A stretch of 5,176 nt of DNA, taken from contig JAQGJF010000256.1 in NCBI GenBank assembly GCA_028290765.1, positions 1-5,176 of the forward strand. The letters run 5' to 3'. The translations under genes and the position numbers were made by a program. The stretch is from Tardiphaga sp. GTDB taxonomy: Bacteria > Pseudomonadota > Alphaproteobacteria > Rhizobiales > Xanthobacteraceae. Positions 1 to 4,660 of this stretch are shown piece by piece. The notes beneath the pieces are model-generated. The model saw nothing but the letters and a program-made list of their open reading frames with translations. It searched no databases and was not told where the DNA came from. How positions within the stretch are numbered: position 1 is the first letter of the stretch; each line of letters starts with the position of its first letter.

Positions 1-711
1 GCCAGGGCCGCGCTGGAGGCGATGTCGGACCACGACGTCGCCACGCTGACGCGGACCATCGCCGCCGGTCTTCCCGGAGGGACCACCGATGCGCTGGACC
101 TCGAGGCGTTTCGCGCCCGGCTCGCAGCTTACAGCGGCGTCGATGCGCCGAAACTACGCGCGCATCTCGTGCAATTCCTGCAGGCCGTGGCGCCGAAGGC
201 CGAAGCGCTCGGCGTCAAACTGACCTTGCATCCGGACGATCCGCCGCGGCCGCTGTTCGGCCTGCCGCGCATCGCCTCGACCGCCGCTGATTACCAGGCG
301 CTGTTCGACGCGGTGCCGTCGCCGGCCAACGGCATGTGCTATTGCACCGGCAGCCTCGGCGTTGCGGCGCACAATGATTTGCCGGCGATGGCGGCGCAGT
401 TCGCCAGCCGCATTCACTTCGCCCATCTGCGCTCGACCCGCCGCCAGGACGATGGCTCGTTTCATGAGGCGGATCACATGGATGGCGATGTCGACATGGT
501 CGCCGTGCTGGCGGCGCTGCTGGCCGAAGACCGCGGCCGCGCGGCCACGGCAAAGATCACCTTCCGCCCGGACCACGGCCACCGCATGCTCGACGATTTG
601 AACAAGCGCACCAATCCGGGCTATTCGGCGATCGGGCGGCTCAAGGGCCTCGCCGAATTGCGCGGGGCGATCAAGGTGCTGGAGTATGATCTAAAGGCTG
701 CGACAATTTAG
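1..711 (+). CDS. uxuA: Mannonate dehydratase, C-terminal part (5' end outside window)
   Basis: This is the last 236 codons of UxuA, which dehydrates D-mannonate to 2-keto-3-deoxy-D-gluconate in cytoplasmic glucuronate breakdown. The frame is open from base 1, and the ATG at 22 is internal: the residues around it align with the middle of E. coli UxuA as I remember it. The family is about 390-400 residues, so roughly 160 are missing to the left. Family blocks visible in order are HPDDPPRP, GLPRI-ST, CTGS-GV, HLRST-R, FHEA-H--GDVDM, RPDHGH-MLDDL and NPGYSAIGRLKGLAE. The His (codon 229-231), Cys (343-345), His (424-426) and Asp (571-573) match the four metal ligands described for this TIM-barrel enzyme (Mn2+ or Fe2+). 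Nothing in the visible part looks broken. The TAG stop lies inside a tandem decamer. Upstream partners are outside the window. Confidence 0.95.
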   Translation, partial: ARAALEAMSDHDVATLTRTIAAGLPGGTTDALDLEAFRARLAAYSGVDAPKLRAHLVQFLQAVAPKAEALGVKLTLHPDDPPRPLFGLPRIASTAADYQALFDAVPSPANGMCYCTGSLGVAAHNDLPAMAAQFASRIHFAHLRSTRRQDDGSFHEADHMDGDVDMVAVLAALLAEDRGRAATAKITFRPDHGHRMLDDLNKRTNPGYSAIGRLKGLAELRGAIKVLEYDLKAATI

Positions 712-737
712 TTTTGATTAGTTTTGATTGGCTTTGA
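708..737. repeat. Tandem 10-bp repeat, three copies, spanning the uxuA stop codon
   Basis: TTAGTTTTGA occurs twice back to back (708-717 and 718-727). It is followed by a third copy with two changes, TTGGCTTTGA (728-737). The first copy contains the uxuA stop codon, so the array grew at the very end of the gene. It is AT-rich, unlike the flanks. No function is evident; replication slippage is the simplest origin. Confidence 0.7.
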
Positions 738-756
738 ACATATCACCGGCCGATCA

Positions 757-807
757 CGACAATGGGTAATGGCATTGTTGCAGCGGTAACCTGCGCGCCT
801 TATTTTT
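757..807 (+). terminator. Possible terminator region downstream of uxuA
   Basis: An 8-pair stem with one G-U pair (CGACAATG at 757-764 with CATTGTTG at 773-780, loop of 8) lies 46 bases after the uxuA stop. A shorter alternative stem (GCAG 780-783 with CTGC 791-794) is followed by a run of five T at 803-807. Neither is a textbook hairpin directly followed by a T tract, so termination here is a guess from position and structure. Confidence 0.25.
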
Positions 808-812
808 GCGAA

Positions 813-892
813 ATCGGTCACCGATCAATGACGCGAGCAACGATCGGGCCTCTCACCGGGAACGATCGTTGCGAAAGCGAATTGTGTGACAA
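813..892. promoter_or_regulatory. Cluster of short inverted repeats upstream of the DUF3551 gene
   Basis: Within 80 bases lie ATCGGT-C-ACCGAT (813-825, perfect arms of 6 around one base), AACGATCG at 839-846 repeated inside the palindrome AACGATCGTT (861-870), and TTGT-GTG-ACAA (882-892). TTGCGAAA also occurs at both 806-813 and 869-876. This density just ahead of a gene start suggests operator sites or leader structure. I cannot place -35 and -10 boxes with confidence. Confidence 0.3.
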
Positions 893-914
893 TAACTTTC
901 AACGGAGGTCGACC

Positions 915-1235
915 ATGCGATCGATACTAGCGATATCAGCCCTTCTCGTCGCGTTCAGCGCGGCGCCTGCCGCGGCTCGCGACTATCCGTGGTGCGCGCG
1001 CACCAGCGCCAATGGTTTCAATGGCGATTGTTCGTTCACGTCGTATAACCAGTGCATGGCGACCGTCAGCGGCCAGCGCGGCGAGTGCCTGCAGAATCCG
1101 CGCTTCGCCTACGGCCAGCAGATCCGCGGCCGGCGCGGCCAGGCGGCTTACCGCGATGGCTGGCAGAACGATGGTTGGAATAACGGCTGGAACAATAACG
1201 GCTGGCAGGGCCCCGGTTATAACAACCGCTGGTGA
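915..1235 (+). CDS. Small exported DUF3551-type protein with Trp/Asn/Gly-rich tail
   Basis: 106 residues. The start at ATG 915 is chosen because GGAGG (904-908) sits 6 bases upstream and a signal peptide follows at once. A longer reading of the same frame from 762 has no such support. Residues 1-21 are a signal peptide: basic start, hydrophobic core LAISALLVAFSAAP, and Ala-rich cleavage region APAAA before RD. The mature part begins DYPWCAR and holds four Cys (27, 39, 47, 58), with YNQCMATVSG around Cys47. YPWC with QCMATVSG is the pattern I associate with DUF3551, a family of short secreted proteins common in Bradyrhizobium and relatives; its function is unknown. The four Cys could form two disulfides in the periplasm (inference). 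The tail (81-106) repeats GW(N)nGW units and ends in NNRW. Single gene with long spacers on both sides. Confidence 0.85.
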   Translation: MRSILAISALLVAFSAAPAAARDYPWCARTSANGFNGDCSFTSYNQCMATVSGQRGECLQNPRFAYGQQIRGRRGQAAYRDGWQNDGWNNGWNNNGWQGPGYNNRW

Positions 1236-1406
1236 TCTGAGCGCTGGGACGACCCGCCGATTTTGAGCGAGCCGTCGTCCTTATCCCGGGAGCTTGCGAA
1301 TCTATCCCTGACCTCATCCGGAGGCGCGGCATGGACGACACGTGCGTCGCCCATGTCCCCGTCTCGTCCGCCTGCGCTACTTAACAACTTCGGCGCGACG
1401 AATTGT

Positions 1407-1453
1407 TTTCGGCTTGCCGAGCCGAAACTCACGGGGCGGCTTGCCGAGCCGAA
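1407..1453. repeat. Two hairpin-forming direct repeats, 27-base period
   Basis: The 17-base sequence CGGCTTGCCGAGCCGAA occurs at 1410-1426 and exactly again at 1437-1453. Each copy can fold on itself. In the first, TTTCGGCT (1407-1414) pairs with AGCCGAAA (1420-1427) around TGCCG. In the second, CGGCT pairs with AGCCG around the same loop. GC-rich palindromic units of this kind resemble REP-like intergenic elements, but I cannot assign a named family. Confidence 0.7.
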
Positions 1454-1505
1454 GCCCACAAGGCGAAGGTTGGTTATCGCCGCGGCTCTTGCGAACGCCC
1501 TCTCT

Positions 1506-1540
1506 CCGTCATGGCGAGCCCGTGCGAACCAATCCAGGGG
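1506..1540. repeat. Degenerate copy of a dispersed GTCATTGCGAGC...GAA-CAATCCAG type repeat
   Basis: The stretch reads CCGTCATGGCGAGC, then CGTGCGAACC and AATCCAGG. This matches with few changes the GTCATTGCGAGCG(A)AGCGAAGCAATCCAG sequence that I recall as a common non-coding dispersed repeat in Bradyrhizobium-type and other bacterial genomes. Identification is from memory and would need a genome-wide search. It lies in gene-free DNA just right of the hairpin repeats. Confidence 0.45.
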
Positions 1541-1632
1541 CGAATTATGATGTGAGGAATTACGCAAATTGAAGAATTACACCGCACTTGATGTCACCGT
1601 GACTTCGATGCGTTCCTGATTGGAAAATCGAA

Positions 1633-1806
1633 ATGATAATGCTTGCCGGCCTCCTCCTGGTCGTCTTGCTGGTTGTTATGGCGGTCGCAGCAAAAAAGCG
1701 TGGCCTTTCCCGCGGTGCGATTTCCCTCCTGGTCGTCGTCGGCACCGTTTGCATCATTGTCGCGATGTTCGGAATCCTGGCCTGGGGATTTTCGGGGTTC
1801 GGTTAG
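1633..1806 (+). CDS. 57-residue two-helix membrane protein, unknown function
   Basis: The ATG at 1633 is the first start codon after an in-frame stop at 1600-1602. The upstream GGAA (1622-1625) is only a weak ribosome binding site. Residues 3-19 (LAGLLLVVLLVVMAV region) and 31-52 (SLLVVVGTVCIIVAMFGILAW) are strongly hydrophobic. They are separated by a basic turn AAKKRGLSRG, which by the positive-inside rule would face the cytoplasm with both ends outside. The chain ends GFSGFG. Two clean helices joined by a positively charged loop are unlikely by chance. A stem-loop starts at the base after the stop. No family is recognised. It is short enough to be missed by length-filtered gene calling. 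Confidence 0.6.
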   Translation: MIMLAGLLLVVLLVVMAVAAKKRGLSRGAISLLVVVGTVCIIVAMFGILAWGFSGFG

Positions 1807-1836
1807 GGCGTTCGAAGGCACTTGTTTCAGAACGCC
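1807..1836 (+). terminator. Stem-loop directly after the 57-residue gene
   Basis: GGCGTTC (1807-1813) pairs perfectly with GAACGCC (1830-1836). The stem can be extended by GAA (1814-1816) with TTC (1826-1828) past one bulged A. It begins at the base following the TAG stop. No T tract follows, so it may be a weak or factor-dependent terminator or a 3' stabilising structure. It also lies between two converging genes. Confidence 0.4.
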
Positions 1837-1881
1837 GAAGAATCTCGCATGCCAGCAGGATGAAGCTGGTCGCTGGATGGA

Positions 1882-2064
1882 TCAGTGCGGGAGCCGAGTG
1901 TCCGGCTCCATGGCCAACGGCGAGGCATTTTCAAGTTGCTCGGCGAGCAACCGATATTCCCTCGACATCGCCAGGAGACGCTCGACGGTCACTGCATCCA
2001 GCGCCGGGCTAGCCAGCCGTTCCGCGCGTGCCGCCTGTTCTCGCAGATACTGAGCTCTGCTCAT
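1882..2064 (-). CDS. 60-residue soluble helical protein, unknown function
   Basis: Read on the minus strand from ATG at 2064-2062 to TGA at 1884-1882. A GAGG ribosome binding site lies 8 bases before the start. The chain is rich in Ala, Glu, Arg and Leu (SRAQYLREQAARAERL, then TVERLLAMSREYRLLAEQLE). It should form two amphipathic helices, a helical hairpin or short coiled coil, with a break near SPALDAVT (residues 19-26). There is no signal peptide or membrane segment, so it is probably cytoplasmic. It resembles short uncharacterised proteins I recall from Bradyrhizobium-type genomes, but no domain name is certain. A perfect 7-pair stem, GGAGCCG (1890-1896) with CGGCTCC (1903-1909), lies within the last codons and could act in termination. 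It converges with the 57-residue gene and diverges from the DUF805 gene. Confidence 0.7.
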   Translation of the reverse strand: MSRAQYLREQAARAERLASPALDAVTVERLLAMSREYRLLAEQLENASPLAMEPDTRLPH

Positions 2065-2283
2065 CGTGCCGTCCTCATCTGCTGGACAAGTTGAAGCAAA
2101 TGCGATCGTTCCGAGTGTGTGGCTGGAATGCCTAACGGAGTATGAGCTGGGTCACGGTTCCAAGCCGGTCGGAAATCTGGTGTGGTACGTCAACGTGCTG
2201 GTAACAACGGCTATGCCATAAACCTCTGATTGTGGCCGCCGGCGCGTCTGCGGCGGCTGGCCTTGATGGGCAGGAGGCGTTGC
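2065..2283. promoter_or_regulatory. Divergent spacer with a GC-only leader hairpin before the DUF805 gene
   Basis: This spacer must hold promoters for the minus-strand gene at 2064 and the plus-strand gene at 2284. I cannot assign their boxes reliably. The clearest element is a 7-pair all-GC stem, GCCGCCG (2235-2241) with CGGCGGC (2251-2257), loop of 9. It ends 14 bases before the AGGAGG ribosome binding site at 2272-2277. If the transcript starts upstream, this hairpin would lie in the leader and could influence translation. Confidence 0.4.
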
Positions 2284-2772
2284 ATGGACTGGACCACGCT
2301 GCTTTTCCGGTTCGAAGGCCGGATCAATCGCGCCAGATACTGGTGCGCCGTCCTGATCTACCTCGCGACCTGGATCATGTTCCTCATTGTCGCGCTTTCG
2401 TGGTTCGTGGCCCTACAGAACGATCTGTACGGCTTCACAGGCGGTACACTGGCGGTCTGGGCCGTGGGGATTACCGTCCTGATCGCGGGAACGTGGTCCG
2501 GTCTCGCGACCGGCATGAAGCGGCTGCACGACCGCGACAGGAGCGGCTGGTGGATGCTGCTGTTCATGGGAGCCCCGACCGTCATCGACTGGATCGGCGG
2601 TTGGCTGAATGCCGGCGACAGCCTGGTGTTCCAGGTCCCGGTCTGGGCCATCACGATATGGGCCTGCGTCGAACTCGGATTGCTGCGCGGCACCGACGGC
2701 CCGAACCGGTATGGGCCTGATCCGCTCGCGCCGCGCGAGGCTGATGTGGCGAACGGTTTGATGCGCCAATGA
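2284..2772 (+). CDS. DUF805 family inner-membrane protein
   Basis: 162 residues. ATG 2284 is preferred because AGGAGG (2272-2277) sits 6 bases upstream and MDWTTLLFRFEGR is the usual N-terminal form of the family. The longer frame from 2230 would run through the leader hairpin. Three DUF805 hallmarks are present: FEGRINRARYW (10-20), MKRLHDRDRSGWW (78-90) and GPNRYGPDP (139-147). Hydrophobic segments near 20-44, 55-76, 89-107 and 114-135 suggest about four membrane helices. No biochemical function is established for DUF805. Length is typical to slightly long, because residues 148-162 extend beyond the YGPDP motif. The stop overlaps the next gene's start (ATGA at 2769-2772), so the two are probably co-transcribed and translationally coupled. 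Confidence 0.9.
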   Translation: MDWTTLLFRFEGRINRARYWCAVLIYLATWIMFLIVALSWFVALQNDLYGFTGGTLAVWAVGITVLIAGTWSGLATGMKRLHDRDRSGWWMLLFMGAPTVIDWIGGWLNAGDSLVFQVPVWAITIWACVELGLLRGTDGPNRYGPDPLAPREADVANGLMRQ

Positions 2773-3251
2773 AAGAAAGCTTCGCCATTTGCATTGTGAT
2801 CTGGGGCTGGGTTTTCATGTTCGCAGCGATTCCTGGCATCCTCGTGGGATGGCTGTTGGGAAGGTTCGTTAAACCCAGGGGCGCCGGACTAGCTCTCGCC
2901 ATTTTTCTCCCGGTGATACCGGGCTTGCTGGCCGGGCAGGGCTCCCACAGCTATCAATATCCCCTTATGTTCGTCCCGCCGATCCTGCTCGCTGCCTTGC
3001 TCGGCTTTTGGTTCAGCAACATGGGTCGCGGGCGGAGTTCGACGGAGGCTTCCTCTTCGCTGGGGTGGACTTTCGGCGCGGTAGCTGTCGCGCTGATTGC
3101 TGGGCTCGCGTATTTCTTCCTGTCGGAAAAGGCAAACCGCGTCCGTCTTACCATCGAGATCGAGACTCCCGCCGGGATCAAGGTCGCGTCCAGCGCTGTT
3201 GAAACAACGCTGTGGCCAGGCACCCGTGGTGCACCTGTCCGCTATGGGTGA
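2769..3251 (+). CDS. 160-residue polytopic membrane protein, unknown function, possibly C-terminally shortened
   Basis: Starts at ATG 2769, overlapping the DUF805 stop as ATGA. No good ribosome binding site precedes it, which fits translational coupling. Hydrophobic segments at about 6-30, 40-57, 65-84 and 99-118 give four likely helices. A basic patch (GRFVKPRG, 31-38) follows the first, and a Gly/Ser/Arg-rich loop (MGRGRSSTEASSS, 85-97) precedes the last. After the final helix, residues 123-160 look like a small beta-rich tail (RVRLTIEIETPAG...ASSAVE), then end abruptly at RGAPVRYG. The tail recalls rhizobial hypothetical proteins with an RLT-E-ETP-G--GSS-IEV strand pair that, from memory, run on past a GEAV/GAPV-VDLG segment. 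I therefore suspect a lost C-terminus. No family name is assigned. Confidence 0.8.
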   Translation: MKESFAICIVIWGWVFMFAAIPGILVGWLLGRFVKPRGAGLALAIFLPVIPGLLAGQGSHSYQYPLMFVPPILLAALLGFWFSNMGRGRSSTEASSSLGWTFGAVAVALIAGLAYFFLSEKANRVRLTIEIETPAGIKVASSAVETTLWPGTRGAPVRYG

Positions 3252-3329
3252 TTGACGGATGGCTAGGTCGCTTAGCACCTTAGAGGGCGTCTGATCTCTA
3301 CGGCGTTACAGGGCTTCGACCGGAGACGC

Positions 3330-3357
3330 TTGGCGAACGTGCGTAGGGTGTCGCCAA
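3330..3357. other. Stem-loop in the spacer 3252-3449
   Basis: TTGGCGA (3330-3336) pairs perfectly with TCGCCAA (3351-3357) around a 14-base loop, 78 bases after the preceding stop. No T run follows, so termination is only one possibility. The rest of this 198-base spacer shows frequent stops and no supported gene. A short minus-strand frame over it lacks a ribosome binding site. Confidence 0.3.
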
Positions 3358-3449
3358 ATCTATTCGTCCCCATGCAATGTGCCTGTGGTAAGGGACGGAT
3401 CAGACAGGCCGCAACGTGAGGCGACTTTGACGAAGAGGCTCGGGTCGTC

Positions 3450-3731
3450 ATGAGAAGCAAGGCGGAAATACTAAGGATTGCCTTCGGCTTCTTATTTTGC
3501 GCGGTTCTTGCCGGCTACTGCGCATATCAGTTGAGTTGCTGGTATCTTACGAGCGAACTACTGGTGTCCTTTAGTTACCGAGGCGCCACTACGCAGTATC
3601 GGCATCTCACATACGATCAGGACCCTATCAATCTCGTCGCGGCCATTCTTTTGTACCTATTGATGCTCGGCTTCGGAGGCGCCGGAGCAGTTGCCTGTTT
3701 GAAAGCATTGCGAACGATGAGGGCGAATTAG
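3450..3731 (+). CDS. 93-residue two-helix membrane protein, unknown function
   Basis: ATG 3450 is preceded by AAGAGG (3433-3438), 11 bases away, slightly farther than ideal. Residues 8-28 (LRIAFGFLFCAVLAGYCAYQL region) and 61-84 (NLVAAILLYLLMLGFGGAGAVACL) form two membrane helices. Between them is a polar stretch of about 30 residues with several Tyr, Arg and Asp (SYRGATTQYRHLTYDQDP). Both ends carry basic residues (MRSKAEILR and KALRTMRAN), so the ends probably face the cytoplasm and the polar loop the periplasm. Codons such as AGG, AGA, ATA and CTA are more frequent here than in uxuA or the SPW gene, hinting at a different origin or relaxed selection. No family is recognised. It stands alone between two spacers. 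Confidence 0.65.
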   Translation: MRSKAEILRIAFGFLFCAVLAGYCAYQLSCWYLTSELLVSFSYRGATTQYRHLTYDQDPINLVAAILLYLLMLGFGGAGAVACLKALRTMRAN

Positions 3732-4077
3732 GCACAGAGAAAGCTGTCACTGTGGGGCGAAGGCGAGTGATGCTTTCGAGAAGGGGCATCGAATTAAGCC
3801 GAAAACATTGGATGCTCAGCAGAGCGACGGTTGAGTGCGCTGTCACCCGTAATTCCGGTGTTTGCCAGCATCCGGATCGCGACAACGACGGATCCGCGAA
3901 GACCCGACGCGGACAACAAATCGCGCTGCAACATACGCTGGCCGGTCTTGCAGAAGCCGCCGCGCTTGTTATTTCAAGGATAGACATACGCCCCGATGCG
4001 GCCAGATTGGTCGGTTGACAGTGGGAGTGTCGCGTCCGTCAGCCGCTGACGTATGCCTCTTTGAAGGGAGGTTTACT
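3732..4077. other. Gene-free stretch before the SPW gene
   Basis: I see no supported gene here. Open frames on both strands have Arg/Ser-rich translations without ribosome binding sites, and the plus-strand frame reaching the SPW gene from 3862 is only its upstream extension. Structured elements are CACAG (3733-3737) with CTGTG (3750-3754) just after the preceding stop, and CGGATC (3873-3878) with GATCCG (3891-3896). One copy of the 9-mer CCGTAATTC lies at 3847-3855. The promoter-proximal end is described separately. Confidence 0.55.
4015..4051 (+). promoter_or_regulatory. TTGACA hexamer and perfect 15-bp palindrome upstream of the SPW gene
   Basis: A consensus -35 hexamer TTGACA lies at 4015-4020. 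Downstream is CGTCAGC-C-GCTGACG (4037-4051), a perfect inverted repeat with 7-base arms around one base. The palindrome occupies the place where a -10 box would be expected, and no good TATAAT match is visible. It lies 26 bases before the start codon and just ahead of the ribosome binding site. A dimeric repressor binding here would block transcription or early elongation; alternatively it is an RNA hairpin in the leader. Confidence 0.4.
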
Positions 4078-4482
4078 ATGTCGGACTTTCGGTTTTTTTC
4101 TACTCATCGAACATGGGAAGACTGGTGCGGCATGCTATTGGGCTTGCTGATCGTGCTGTCGCCGTGGTTTCCCACCCAATCCGGCCATGAGCTTGTTACC
4201 GGAGACCGCAGCTACGTGCTGCTGAATACGATCACGGTCGGCATCCTGGTGTTCGGCCTTGCCCAGCTGGAGTATATTGCACTGCAGCGCTGGGAGCAGG
4301 TGGCCGAGATCATGCTCGGCCTCTGGCTGATCGCCTCGCCTTACATCTTCGGCTACCAGACCGACGGCCTGCTCAGGTTCTGGCATTGCAGCCTCGGCGG
4401 AATCGTCGTGCTGCTCGCGGCACTGCAGTTGTGGCAGGACTGGGAGCTGAGCGATCAGGACATGCTCAAGCACGGGCAATAA
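4078..4482 (+). CDS. SPW-repeat inner-membrane protein
   Basis: 134 residues. ATG 4078 has AAGGGAGG (4064-4071) ending 6 bases upstream. Two homologous units are visible: W13-EDWCGMLLGLLIVLSPW (to residue 30) and W72-EQVAEIMLGLWLIASPY (to residue 89). Each has a Trp, a Gly-Leu hydrophobic run and a Ser-Pro-aromatic end. This is the SPW repeat architecture; the second copy has SPY in place of SPW. Hydrophobic segments near 16-32, 47-66, 76-92 and 104-119 give four helices. The C-terminus (WQDWELSDQDMLKHGQ) is polar and acidic. The family's molecular role is unknown. The perfect palindrome just upstream may regulate it. The spacer of 178 bases to the rhodanese gene suggests a separate transcription unit or a loose operon. 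Confidence 0.9.
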   Translation: MSDFRFFSTHRTWEDWCGMLLGLLIVLSPWFPTQSGHELVTGDRSYVLLNTITVGILVFGLAQLEYIALQRWEQVAEIMLGLWLIASPYIFGYQTDGLLRFWHCSLGGIVVLLAALQLWQDWELSDQDMLKHGQ

Positions 4483-4490
4483 CGAAGCGT

Positions 4491-4536
4491 CATCAGGCCC
4501 GCCGGTTTCGCAGTTTGACCGACGGGCTGGCCGATG
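4491..4536 (+). terminator. Imperfect stem-loop after the SPW gene
   Basis: CATC (4491-4494) pairs with GATG (4533-4536). GGCC (4496-4499) pairs with GGCC (4529-4532). GCC (4501-4503) pairs with GGC (4525-4527). There is one bulged A and one mismatch, giving about 11 pairs around a 21-base loop. It begins 8 bases after the stop codon. No T tract follows, so an intrinsic terminator is not certain. Confidence 0.35.
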
Positions 4537-4660
4537 ATTGTCACCGTAATTCGGGCGGCAGCACCCAGCCGGCGGCTTTATGTCTGGCTTGGCGTCAACG
4601 CGCCACACTCGATTGTTCGGCCGGCTATCGTTACTCTGTGCCGCCTAGAGGAGGAACCCG

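Larger units (their letters stand above)
1236..1632. other. Gene-free stretch with structured and repeated DNA
   Basis: Frames are open on both strands, but they lack ribosome binding sites, have low-complexity Arg/Ser/Ala-rich translations and cross the repeats at 1407-1453 and 1506-1540. I therefore read this as non-coding. At its left end, GGACGAC (1247-1253) pairs with GTCGTCC (1274-1280) around a 20-base loop and is followed by TTAT. This is a weak candidate terminator for the DUF3551 gene. Near the right end GAATTAC occurs twice (1557-1563 and 1574-1580). Confidence 0.6.

Noticed and set aside
869..897. TTGCGA (869-874) and ATAACT (892-897) as a -35/-10 pair for the DUF3551 gene
   Set aside because: Spacing is right, but the transcript would begin at or inside the ribosome binding site at 904-908, leaving too short a leader.
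762..914. N-terminal extension of the DUF3551-type protein from ATG 762
   Set aside because: The extension crosses inverted repeats, is not hydrophobic, and would bury the signal peptide. GGAGG at 904-908 clearly supports ATG 915.
1217..1567. Open frames on both strands (for example 1217-1567 minus and 1263-1550 plus)
   Set aside because: No ribosome binding sites, Arg/Ser/Ala-rich low-complexity translations, and overlap with palindromic and dispersed repeats.
2054..2221. Plus-strand open frame ending at TAA 2219-2221, with a protein-like end (ECLTEYELGHGSKP...)
   Set aside because: No ribosome binding site or ATG at its start. It would have to begin within the ribosome binding site region of the divergent minus-strand gene and would occupy the presumed divergent promoter region.
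3272..3460. 62-residue minus-strand frame over the 3252-3449 spacer
   Set aside because: No Shine-Dalgarno sequence upstream of its ATG, it overlaps the start of the 93-residue gene, and no recognisable features.
3628..4018. Open frames on both strands between the 93-residue gene and the SPW gene
   Set aside because: GTG or weak starts without ribosome binding sites, compositionally odd translations, and overlap with the better supported 93-residue gene on the minus-strand side.
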